Assembly (NCBI GenBank): GCA_023935145.1
Contig: CM043702.1
Span: 63,916,501-63,980,500, forward strand
Length of the DNA stretch: 64,000 nt
From: Bretschneidera sinensis
Taxonomy: Eukaryota > Streptophyta > Magnoliopsida > Brassicales > Akaniaceae
Direction of reading: 5' to 3'
Shown here: in pieces, positions 32,308 through 43,400 of the stretch
Numbering within the stretch: position 1 is the first letter of the stretch
Layout: every line of letters begins with the position of its first letter
Notes under the pieces: model-generated
What the model was told of the DNA's origin: nothing
Seen by the model: only the letters and a program-made list of their open reading frames with translations
Database searches by the model: none
Program-made: the position numbers and the translations under genes

Positions 32308-35300
32308 GAGTCGATGAAGAAAACTTGCATCCCTGCAAGTTCCATTTTTCAAAAAAAAATATTATTACTATTTAACAAATAAAAATTAATATATTAGTAG
32401 ATCTTATATTCAAGTTGCTCACATCTCTAGAATCAAGGCCAAGTTAGAGCAAATCCACATAAATAATTAGAAAAGTTTCTTTATAATGCTTGCTTGTCTC
32501 ACCAATCTTTCAATCTCTTCCCCCTTATTCTTGCTCCGGTGTTCTTTTACGAAAAATTAACGATGATTGTAAAATTACATAATAAGAAGCAACTCTTTGC
32601 CTCTCCATCGACCTTTTTCCTCTTTTTAATCCCCTTAAAGGTTTATAAAATGATTTTTATTTCCTATAAATATAAATTTGATCAAACATTCTTTAAAAGC
32701 AATTTATAAAATAGTTTTTGTTTTTAAAAATTGAATTTGTAAAAAAAAAAAAAAACTGCTTTCAATGTTGCTTTATTAAATACCAAACAGTTTATACATT
32801 GTAAAAAAAAGTTTTTAACTTTTCTGTTGTTTTACCATAAACCATCTTATAAACAATAAATAAAATTCTACTACGAGGCAAAAAAGTACCTTAATTACCT
32901 CTCTATATATGAAAAAAGGTAGCTCTAAATCCACGGGAGATAAATCTGCTTTCAAAACATTCGATGACGAATTTTTTTTCGTAAAGATAATTTTTTTTCG
33001 TAAAGGTAATTTACCGTAAAGACAGACTTATTTACCATGCATTTAAGACCACACAAAAGAAATTATTCCATTTGAATAAAGCATTTCCTCCTCTAATGAT
33101 GCTAAAAAAAATGCATGAAAATATATGTTAGAAACACAGAGATATTATACAAAAATGGGGAAGAATAATTGTGCAATATAGTCAAGGGATATGAAAAGCA
33201 TCTTCTAATGTGAAATAGTTTCTTCTGACAATGTGCAGGTAGGAGAGTTGGCGGGAGTAGCGGTGGGAGCGACTGTCATGCTCAATATACTCATGCTCAA
33301 AAAGCAAATTAAATCAAATCTAATAACGAATGATTGATCACTTATATGAAAAGTAGGATGGGAATCGAGAGGTTATGAACCTCTTATCCATCACTTGCGT
33401 AAAAATTAGAGAAGAAAGCCCAGTGACCAGACGATCAGGAGAAAAGAAACTTCCAACAATGGAGCTATAAAAAAAATAAAGTCAGATTCCCCAGGATAAC
33501 GTTGTGGTGATCATTTTTCATTACAAATGAAAAAGATCAGTGTCTAATCATTTTCTTTCTTCTCTTTTTTCTTTCCTTTCACTTTTCCTTCTTTCCATCT
33601 CTCCAAACAATCAGTGTAAAACTATGATCAATAGGAGAGATATGTGAAAGGAAAGAAAGTGAGAAAAAAGATACAAGAGATGATAGAAAAGTCAGAAAAA
33701 GGAAAAGAGAAATGATAATAAAGTGAGAACAAACTATAGGAATAATATTTCATCATGTGCTTGTGCTTGGTAAAGATGATGGAAAATGAAAAGAAAAGAA
33801 GATAAAAAGATAACTAGCTTATTTTATTTTCTACATTCAAATCCTTCTAATTTAGGTAGATTGTGATAAATGTACATATGAGAAGAAAACCTGAATCTTA
33901 TAACTTCTGTTTTTCTCCTCTTCTTTTTCTAACCAAATGATACAAAAATGCTTTTCAGTCACTTATCTTTCCTCTCACTCTTCTTTATTCTTTATTTCCT
34001 GTTTTATCATTCACAGCCTAAATTTCTTAGGATATACTTCATACATATGAAAGCTTAGAAATATGTTACACCTTCTTTCTCATTTCTCTCACCCACCTAA
34101 TCATCATCTTAACACCTTGGGGGGGGAGGGCGGCGCGCCGTGGTGGGGTTGGAGAAAAAAACAAAAACACCTAAGAAGGCAATGTTTAGCTTAAACCATA
34201 CAAGATTACTCAAATGATATCTCAAACACGATAAATTCAATCTAATTCTTGTGTTACAAAAAATTAAATATTCAAACATACCATAGACCTCAAGGAATAC
34301 AGTTTGGATGATGTTGAACCTCTTGTTTTCATGCTCTATGGTACAGACCATCAACAGGAACTTCAATGAACCCAGTAAGAACATTAGGGCCAGCAATAGC
34401 AGCAAACAACTTCAAAGCTATATGGGTCTATCTTACTGCTCCAATCCTAGGGGCGCTCTGGGGGGCAGGAACTTATACTGCCGTCAAGTTACCAGAGGAA
34501 GATGGTGGCATTCATGAAAAGCCTTCAACAGCGAGGGAGCTTCAGAAGGTGAAAATCAACCATCATAAGACCTACAATAGTAATCCACACATCCATAAGA
34601 ACATAAATGCATATGGGAGGAAGACTGCTCCACATTGAGCTCTGGAGCACAAATAAATAAATATATTTAAATCAACTGTGTAGTAATCACATGTATAAAG
34701 AAGTTGGGAGATTTTTTGGGGGGAAAAAAGCATACAGTATGAGATTTGAGAGTGAACTTCATTAAGAAGATATCAGCCATAAACAGTCTTCTAAACCAGC
34801 AAATTATAGCATGGAAAAACAGAAAGGGAAAAGAGAAAAGAGTTTCAGGGCTTCCTAGCAGTGTTCTTCCATTTGTACTGTTTGCGTTATCTGACCTTGC
34901 ATGTCATATATCCTTCCATCCCTTCATATCTCGAGCTCAATGTGCTAATGATATAATTTCAAGATTGTAGCGACAATACCATGTGCCAGTTGACCTGTAT
35001 ACTAGCTCCACATACATTCATAGCTAACTCCCTAACATAGTTCACTGTTAATTTGCATGATCAACAAGGACATGCCTTTCCCTCATTAGCCATAATGATC
35101 ACATCTTTCATGTTGGAGACCAAAAATATAGTGTCCTTATTTATTATAAAGCATTTATGCTTGAGATTTCTTTGTCAACAGAACTGATATTCATGTTCAA
35201 CATAAATATATTTGTAGCATTGGAACTTTAGAAAGAAGCAAATAGTTAACCATAAACAGCATGCAAATATTTAAGCAGTAAAAAGGGGTTGAAAAAGGCA

Positions 35301-35953
35301 AAAAGCCTGAGAACAGTTCCTTACAAATACAGTTATGAATATCTAACATTTGCTGCAACGAAAAAACAGCATGTTCATTGATGTCGTTGTTGAGTACATC
35401 AAGCAAGGATAAAAAGGGAGAAACAGAAAAGTACCCGCAATGAATAACAAGGTGCCAAAATTTGGAATGGCAATGCGGACTATAGTTCGACTAAAGAAAC
35501 ATCTTTCATAACTTACAAATATCAGCTGGCTCAGTGACAAGTACCGTTACTGGAATTGGGCATGTATTTCCTCATGTTCTGATCACCAGCAAATGCCTAC
35601 CAAAACAATTACATCCTACTTGTCCATTCTTGCTTTCTTTAGCTTTCTGCATTGCTAACATGGATAGAACAAAACAATTACATCAGTAAGCAGCCCATCC
35701 GTTACACTTCACAACCATTAAGGCCACTATATGTGTAGATCATGTGAGTAACGATCACAGCCTACCAACATGGTAGCCAATGAAAAAGAAGGGAAATTAG
35801 GCCCTAAAAATTGGAAAAAGAAAATGAAAAACTCCAAGAACCAAGGGAAGAGCAAGCAACGGAATTCCAGGTATAACATGTAATCATAACTTGAATACTA
35901 AAGAGGAGTTACTGGGCATTTGGTTGACAAGAGTGCAGTCTCTAGAAAGTAAG

Positions 35954-36033
35954 AGAGAACTGGCAGATCTACTCCCCAAAAGATGTACTCAAGAAAGAAC
36001 TGGCAGATCTACTCCCCAAAAGATGTACTCTGA
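35954..36033. repeat. Tandem duplication, about 40-bp unit
   Basis: The segment GAACTGGCAGATCTACTCCC plus AAAAGATGTACTC occurs at about 35957-35990 and again at about 35998-36030. Confidence 0.9.
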
Positions 36034-36311
36034 ATGTTTATCAACTGCTTTACAGAGAATATAAATGAAAATGGAGAAAAATGGAAAGAAAGTAAGAAGT
36101 TTGGAGGTGATCATAGGTGACAAGTTCGGAAATGTATCCTCCTCCCTAAAACAAAAGCATGACTTATTCTCAACCTCAATCAAGAAAGTAATTTCAGAAG
36201 GTAAATCCTAGAAGACACTGTCCCAATACTACCAGATAACCTTTAAAAATCCAACTCCACACCTCCATAAACAAAAGCAGCATGAAATGGAATGCAGAAT
36301 CAGTTCGAGTT

Positions 36312-36402
36312 AACTGCGAGAATATATCGACCACATAATGTTAACTAGCAGTGAATATATTGACTGCATAATGTTAACTAGCAGTGAATATATCGACCAC
36401 AC
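36312..36402. repeat. Short tandem repeat, about 40-bp unit
   Basis: GAATATATCGACCACATAAT, then GTTAACTAGCAGT, is repeated with small changes about 2.3 times. Confidence 0.88.
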
Positions 36403-37413
36403 TGCTGGAAACACAAACAAGTGAAGAGTATGTTAAAGATGCACATGCACACTAGACCTCAATTAAGCACAACCATCCTGTGACTTGTAACGCAAGCATA
36501 CTTGTTGCCTTGAACTTGGAACATGAACCTAAAAGCACTAATTCTCTTGCTACTTCATCCTTCCTACTGCAGCTCCACAATGTTTTCGGTGAGCATTGAG
36601 ACCAGCTCCCCTCCTTGAATTCATTACTTAAATTAGCTCATCATAAGTGACATTGTGAAACCATAAAAATGTAGGCGATCCTTTTAACCTTTCTAATCAT
36701 CAACCAATTATAACTCCTTGAATGAATTAACAAAATCGTAAAACGCATGGCCTGCAGAGTTAAGGGTCTAAATATTATTTTGTAATTATTCTGTGATTTC
36801 CATTGATTTATTGCATACATTCATATGATGTATACTTCAATGAAGTCCAACACCCAACTTCCCAAATTTAGGCACCTCTTGGTCCTGGTGCCTCAAATGC
36901 ACAACTTACCCTAGCAGCTCTAAGCTGGCTGTAAGAAGTTAAATACCAATTCACTTCAAATTCCATCAGCCATGCTTTAAGAGATTTAGCCTTTAATGAG
37001 TCTAGCTTGACTTCTGAGATTGCTGGGTTCAGATATTTGGGACCTTAAGAGTCTAGTTTCTAATCAGCTAACCCATTGATTCTTACAAGTTTCAGTTGAT
37101 TTTTATTCTGCAGAGCAGAAATACTTCAAGGCCTTTGTCAGATTGAACACCAAAGTGGCATTCTCGGGTTCCATCAATTCCAATGGCATAGAGCATTGGG
37201 GCAATTGTTTTGTGGAAATATATTCATCCCATTTTTGGCACCATCACTGAAATAAGTACAGACAACATTGCATATTCAAAGCTAATTTTTGTAGCAATTA
37301 GCATATCACATTTTATGAACCCCTTATACAGTAACAATCATACTTTCCTATGCAAAACAATTATCAAACTGATAGCTCCAGTTAAAAATCCAGAAAAATC
37401 AGGTGAATTCTAA

Positions 37414-37439
37414 GGTGCCTTGTTTAAAAACAAGGCACC
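37414..37439. other. Perfect 12-bp hairpin
   Basis: GGTGCCTTGTTT, two bases, then AAACAAGGCACC: a perfect inverted repeat with a 2-base loop. It lies in AT-rich intergenic DNA and could be an element end or a chance stem. No gene ends here, so it is not called a terminator. Confidence 0.6.
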
Positions 37440-37921
37440 GTGACTTCGTAATATATTTCATAGTAAAAGTCATATATAACTATACCTTTAAGAGTAAAAT
37501 CAATGCATTCTATAGTAAAAATAAATTACTCTAAAATGTACTATTTTACTCTCAAAAGTATTAGTTTACCCAAGTTATCTATAGTTTTACTCTGAAATGT
37601 ATTACCAACTGAAGTTTTCACCAATAAATCAGTACAAAAGAAAATAAATTTATATCCTTTCCCCATCAATACAAGAATATTACCTAATGCTTCCCATTAA
37701 TATATTATGATTCTAAGCTCAATTGCCTGGCTAGAGAGACATAATTGACATAGATGACTTGTTTGTGGTCATATTATAGTAAAACTCAAAAGACAATCAA
37801 CTCAACCAAAGCCACTGGCGTCTGAACTCACACTGATAATAATAAGATTCAATGGAATCGACTAAACAAATAAATTGTCTAAAAGCATGTCAACATATAG
37901 CTTTAAAACAAATAAACTTAA

Positions 37922-38350
37922 TAGGTGCTATATTTGTAATGATTGTGCCGAGTCCGTATTTCATCTCTTGGTGGAGTGTTTTTTAGCGAGAAGTTTGTGA
38001 GAGATGGCTTATAAAATTGTGGGAGTTTTTTGGGTGGTTGATGGCTCCGTGATAGATAAAATTTGGGCTTGGAGTAGCTTGAGGGCTTCTAAAGTGGTCA
38101 AGAAGGCTTTGCCTTTGATTTCTCACTCTATTTGTTGGATAAGATGGAGAGAAAGGAATCGAAGATCTTTTGATAGAGTGGAGAAAACGTTTGGAATTAT
38201 AAGAGATAGTTGGTTATACCCTCAACTTTTGGTATATAGGAAATTTCTTTGTAAATAATAATGATTTGTTAGACTCGGTGGACCTTTTTTCATTTTAATT
38301 AGCTTTGGTTTGAGTTGCACCGGTTTTTTTTAATAAATTTTATTTATAAA
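37922..38350 (+). mobile_element. 5'-truncated LINE (L1 type), 3' end only
   Basis: Flanked by a 17-bp duplication AAAACAAATAAACTTAA (37905-37921 and 38351-38367), whose leading As merge with the tail. Translation shows the C-terminal zinc-binding region of plant LINE ORF2 (CNDCAESVFHLLVECFLA, then SICWIRWRERNRRSFD). It ends in an A-rich tail. The 429-bp size and one stop make it a dead-on-arrival copy. Confidence 0.88.
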
Positions 38351-38367
38351 AAAACAAATAAACTTAA

Positions 38368-39010
38368 CTTATGAATTATAATATACATGCAGCAAAGAAA
38401 AGAGAATTAAAACATGTCAATAAAGTTTAAATTTTCATTATAATAAAAGAAACATACATATACACTGATCAAGAGAAAAGATGGCAATAAAAGAACAACC
38501 CAAAGTCGCTATTGCCCGTTCGGATAATGATAATATCTAAGAAAGAAAAGAAAATATCACTTATACTTCTTCAATAAATAACAAAATTTTATCAAAAGCA
38601 CTTCTGAAAAAGAAATTTGAAAAAAAAAAATAACAAAAGCAAAATCCTAACCTCAACAAAGCCGAATAGTAGTGTAATCCTCAGCAGGTTGATCATTTCA
38701 TTGTTTCTCGAGTCGCAATTGATGCGAAAACCAAAATAAAAAATCTTCTTTTCACTCCGTTTCCCAGCACGAACAAAGCAAAAACGAATCACATCAATCA
38801 TCTAAAGCCAAATCCGTGTACTAATCTCAGCCCATGTTAGCATTCTCTCTTCTCCAAGTTGCCATGAAACTCGCAAAATCGAAAATTTTCGTCCCATTTC
38901 CTTCCTTTTCTCACAAAGTCTTCTCCTTTCTATCCCTCAAACCAACATCACAACTCGCTTATACTGCCAACAAAACACAAAGAAATTAACCATTTAACCT
39001 CAAAGCCCAC
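38368..39010. other. Downstream flank of the DUF2279 gene
   Basis: AT-rich sequence 3' to the minus-strand gene at 39011; it should hold that gene's 3' untranslated region. No other gene-like frame was recognised. Confidence 0.5.
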
Positions 39011-39367
39011 TCAAACGGTCGAAACCCGTCGGGGCTGCTCTGAATTGGAATCGGATCGGGTAGAATATTTCCACAGGGAGAGAGACAAAGCAGCGATCAA
39101 GACGCCGATAACGTCGGCGACGGCGTCCTTGGTGGAGGCTCCGGCCGAAGGGAAGAGGCCGAGATGGTCGGCAACCTCCTTGGCAGCGCCGGCAGCGAGA
39201 GAGAGGGTGGACCCGATCCAGATGGAGTTGCGGCGGAGAAACGGGCGGCGGGTCAAAGAAGTAAGTGTGGAGAAGAGGATAGATAGAGAGAAGCAGAAGA
39301 GGACGTGGTAGAGTTTATCTGCCGCTAGCCAAGGGTCTTTGTCGTCGTCGTCGTTCTTCTTGTCCAT
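39011..39367 (-). CDS. DUF2279/YfiM-like small membrane-associated protein
   Basis: Single-exon frame of 118 residues, intact from ATG (39367) to stop. Residues 12-22 read PWLAADKLYHV, then a hydrophobic segment (residues 23-39, LFCFSLSILFSTLTSLT). A second region follows with AAGAAKEVADHLG (residues 59-71) and STKDAVADVIGVLIAALSLS (residues 78-97). The DK..H, G..KE..D and D..AD..G pattern is that of the DUF2279 family, known in bacteria as YfiM and present as uncharacterised proteins in plants. The function is unknown. The start follows an acidic MDKKNDDDDKD run and suits a cytosolic or plastid membrane protein. The exon is clearly more GC-rich than its surroundings, as expected for a real gene. 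Confidence 0.85.
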   Translation of the reverse strand: MDKKNDDDDKDPWLAADKLYHVLFCFSLSILFSTLTSLTRRPFLRRNSIWIGSTLSLAAGAAKEVADHLGLFPSAGASTKDAVADVIGVLIAALSLSLWKYSTRSDSNSEQPRRVSTV

Positions 39368-40416
39368 TTTTGTGTTGGAGACGGTCGTATCATTTCAGGT
39401 TTGAGTGGTTTTGGGTTCGTGTGATCGTGTCATTTTTAAAGTTTGCATCTGATACGTGCTGTACTCACTTGCGAAATTCAATTAGCCACGGTTTTTTTTT
39501 TCTATTGATAGAAAATTAGCTACGGTTTTTTTGACATAGAATGGTTTATGGTTCACATAATTATTTTTAACAGATTTAGATAAAATAATAATAACTTAAA
39601 AAATAATTATTACCGTTTAGTAAAAATTAATGCAGTAATTATTTTTTATAACCTGTTCTTTAAAATAAAAGTAGCAGAATATGTTTCCCCTGTCAAATCT
39701 CTTTTTTTTTTTTTAGTTGGATTTGATATTTGATTTCCTTTACACTAAGCAATGATTTTATCAATCAAATTCGATAACATTAATATAAATTATTTTTTTA
39801 AAAGTGTTTCACCCAATTTTAATTTTTAATTTGTAAAAAATAAAATCCATTTTGAATTTCCAAGATATAGATATAAAAATGATTTCAGTTTTGATAAATA
39901 TAATTATAATATCATGTCGTTTAATATTTAATAAAACAATCGTGAAAAATAATTCTTATAACACAAAATCAATGTTTTGAAACAGAAATAATGTCACAAT
40001 TTTTGTGTCATTCTATAATTATCCTTCTTTCATGCTCTTTAACGAACAGATAAATAAGACATGCAAACATCATTTACATAAGCTCTTATTTTACATCGAG
40101 ACAAATAGGTGTAATCAAATCCAAACCAACAGTGTTTGATTAACATATCGGGAAATGATTTGTAGATTGTCCAGGTAAAACTCAATTTTCTTTGTTAAAA
40201 ATCTATTACTCCATATAAAAATGAATATTCTACCTGTTCCGAAAAACTCCAACAATCGAGGTAAAAAATTACTTCAACGTCAATCAGACTGGTAAGCAAA
40301 ACCAAATTAATTGTAACTCAAATTTTGGAAACATGCCACAGCGGCTCATTCAAAACAAAAGGTAAACTAAAATTAAAATATGCTCGGATACATATAGGTC
40401 TTGCCCTATCAAAATT
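39368..40416. other. Intergenic spacer between the DUF2279 and RPL7 genes
   Basis: Upstream region of the 39367 gene and downstream region of RPL7, both on the minus strand. AT-rich; no repeat or coding motif recognised. Confidence 0.5.
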
Positions 40417-43400
40417 CTAATTCATTTTACTGATTAAATCATTGATTAAATCCTCACGATTGCCAGTATCTCCCCCATCCTTGAATAACCGTTTCTTCCC
40501 TTGCAATATTCCTCTTTCTGGCTTGCTAAGTTGAAAGGGCCCCAAAAATCTAATAACCTCCTTAAAATGTGAACCAACATTAGCAATTTCATGTACTATA
40601 TCTTCTATGCATATGATTCCATAATTGCCCAATGCCTGTCACGCAAAGGAAAACAAGGAATTTACATTCGTTAGAAAGCTACGGATATTGAAGATGACTG
40701 AAGAAACAAGCCAAAGAATCTGTAAGATACACATAATACCTGCTCAATAATGTTATTATCAGTAAGAGGAATTCTTTGCTTGTCAATCTTTGCATGCCCC
40801 TTCTTGTATATCAGCTCCCTCACACTCTTAAGATTAGGGTATCTTCAAGAAACAAGATAAAAACCATGAAATTTAATTTTCAATAACAAGATCAGAAAAT
40901 AAGTGTATCATTATCAAAAAGCTTGTGTAAAGCTCAAGCACACTTCGATCTGATTTCAATGAACAAAATCGTCCTACAACCGTCTAGTACACCGGTTTTT
41001 TTGGCTTATTTGCAATCATAATATAGGTGAACATCTTATATTTATCCAGTGGAGACCCTCTACTCCGACGTAACATAATAACTGAAAGAGCCCCAAAGCT
41101 GAACATCTTAAGAGGCTGGAGAGAGAGAGTGCGACTATAAGTGCCCCAAAGTTAACTCTCTTATCCCAAGGTATGCTTGAACTCCAAATATTGAAGATGT
41201 ATACATACTAAACAAATGTGTAATACTAGAATTCAAACAAGGATTCCTAGAGGAGCTAAAATTGGAGATGCCACTGATACAAAAGATCCTACACATATCA
41301 GCAACTATAAAATGCCCCAAAGTTAACCATCTCTTATCCCAATGTATACTTAAAACTTCCTAAACATTGAAACAGACTAAACAGTATGTAATGGAGGCAT
41401 TCATTCAACAGCACTGGGCAACTGTCAAAGTTCACACCTTAAAACTTTTTGAGGAATCCTATGCTTCCGATGGCTTTGTGAGTCTCAATGCTAGGTTTGT
41501 TGTGCTTATTCTGAAAAAAGTTGGTGCTACAAATATCTGACTTTCGCCTCATAAGTCTTTGTTGGAAGTGTCTACAAGCTACTTTCCAAGGTGAATCTCT
41601 TAGATTAAATAAAGTGATTGGACAAGTGGTGGGACTTCACCAAAATGCTTTTGTTGAAGGACGACACAATCAGATGCCACTTTGATTGCTAATGAAGTTC
41701 TGGATGAGCATTTTAAAAGGGGAGGTGGAAGGGTTATTTACAAACTTGATATGAAAAAGTCTTATTACCATGTGTTGTGACTTTGTGCCTTCTTTATTGA
41801 AGAACGTGGGTTTTAGTGAGGACTGGTGTAGATAGATCAAGAAGTGCATCACTTCCATTTCCTTTTCTATTATTATTAATGGTTGTCCATCTGGTTTCAG
41901 CTTCTAGAGGTTTCATCAAGGGGGTCCATTATCTCCTTTTTTTGTTCACTTTGGTTATGGAAGCTTTTAGCAAGATGGTTACTTTGGCGACCAAAGCAAA
42001 TCTCGTCTGGTTTTCAAAGCAGGAAGAAATGGTTAAGTAGTTGATGTCTCACATCTTCTCTTTGCGACAATATAATCATTATTTGTAGGGCGGATGTACA
42101 TCAAATTCTCTACTTTCGATGTGTCTTGCTTGGGTTTGAGGCGGTGTCCAGGCTTAAGATTAATCTTAGCAACGGTGACTTGATTCCAATGGGTGACAAT
42201 ATCAACGGGCAATTCCTTCATAATGTGTTGGGTTGCAATACGGCATCTCTCCTATTACTTATTTGGGGCTTCTTCTGGGTGCTAAGTTTAAGGAGAAAAG
42301 TAGATGGAATCTTATTATCGAACGGCTTGAAAAAGAATTGGTTGTGTAGAAGAACTACTTATCAAAGGGGGGGAAGGTTAACTATGGTTAAAAGCACTCT
42401 TGCTAGTCCTGCCATTTATTTCATGTCGCTCTTCCCTATTCCGAGTTCAGATACTAGGAGATTGGAAAGCATTCAATGTAACTTCCATTGGGGGCATATG
42501 GGGTGTAGTCAAGCATCAATTGGAGCATGAGTTACGGCTTAAATCCCTCACTTTTTTTGATAAAGCTTTGCTTTGGAATTGGTTATGGAGATTTATGAGG
42601 GAAAAGGATCAATGTGGCGAGAAGTTTATTTGTGCAAAGTGTGGGATTGACCTAAACGGGTAGGTTCCAAAGAGTTTGGGGGGCTTATGGGGTGAGGGTT
42701 TGGAAATGGATTCCAGAATTATGGGATTTATTCATCTCTTATGTGGCTTTTGAGGCGGGTGATGGTTAAACCATTCAATTATGGCACAATGTTTGGTGTG
42801 TAGATGTTGCCTTAAACAAGCAATTCTTAGAGGTCTTTGAGATTGTGCAGGATAAAGATACTTTGATTAATTTGTCTATTTCCTCCCATAATGGTGCGAT
42901 CACTTGGGATATTCCTTTTATTTGAAATGTGCACGATTGGATACTAGATAGTGTGTTGCTTCTTGGAAATCATTTACCAAGTAACGTTTGATGTGCATCA
43001 TGAGCATAGGCCTGTATTGATTTTTTCTTCTTTTTTTTTGGGGGGGAGGGGGATTATTTTGATCATAGTTATCAAATCGAGATTCGAACCATGAATCGAA
43101 ATCTCAATTTTGTGAATCGAGAATTGGATTGTAAGATTTCGAACAAATTCTTAAAATCAATTTAAATTACATTTATACATGTAAAACAAACAATTATACA
43201 TTAAAAGTGAAATATTTTAACATATATCGAATGATCTGTAACCAATTCGAATAAAACTTGTCTCTAAGCAAGCGATGTTAGTTCAAATCTCACCATGATC
43301 TACTCTGATTAACATATTATAATCATATAATAGTAATTTGTTAACAACTAACAAACAACTAAGATAGCACAATGTAATAAATTAATAAATAATGTAATAA

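Larger units (their letters stand above)
28807..34638 (+). pseudogene. NIP6-1: NIP6;1-type aquaporin (boric acid/glycerol channel) pseudogene
   Basis: Five exons of a NIP subfamily II aquaporin can be followed: 28807-29040, 29812-30035, 30565-30752, 33239 to about 33290, and 34347-34638. The N-terminus carries TPGAPLFG; the first pore motif is NPS (HLNPSVT) and the second NPV (SMNPVRTLGP), with YIGAQVMASLCAAFALKG between. The family moves boric acid and small neutral solutes across the plasma membrane. Damage: TAA at codon 8 (28828-28830); a 1-bp deletion near 29904; the exon 3 acceptor reads TG instead of AG (30563-30564); a frame break and stop at the exon 3/4 junction; no donor after exon 4; and an extra G before the family's usual RSFRR tail. 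Otherwise conservation is high, so the loss looks recent. Confidence 0.9.
34639..37904. other. Intergenic region, no gene recognised
   Basis: AT-rich with no motif-bearing frame on either strand. It contains two small tandem duplications and one hairpin, listed separately. A minus-strand frame at 35343-35540 (RTIVRIAIPNFGTLLF) is hydrophobic but I do not recognise it. Part of the region may be downstream sequence of the aquaporin locus. Confidence 0.45.

Noticed and set aside
37414..37439. Intrinsic terminator
   Set aside because: A hairpin without a nearby gene end, in a nuclear eukaryotic context where such terminators are not used.
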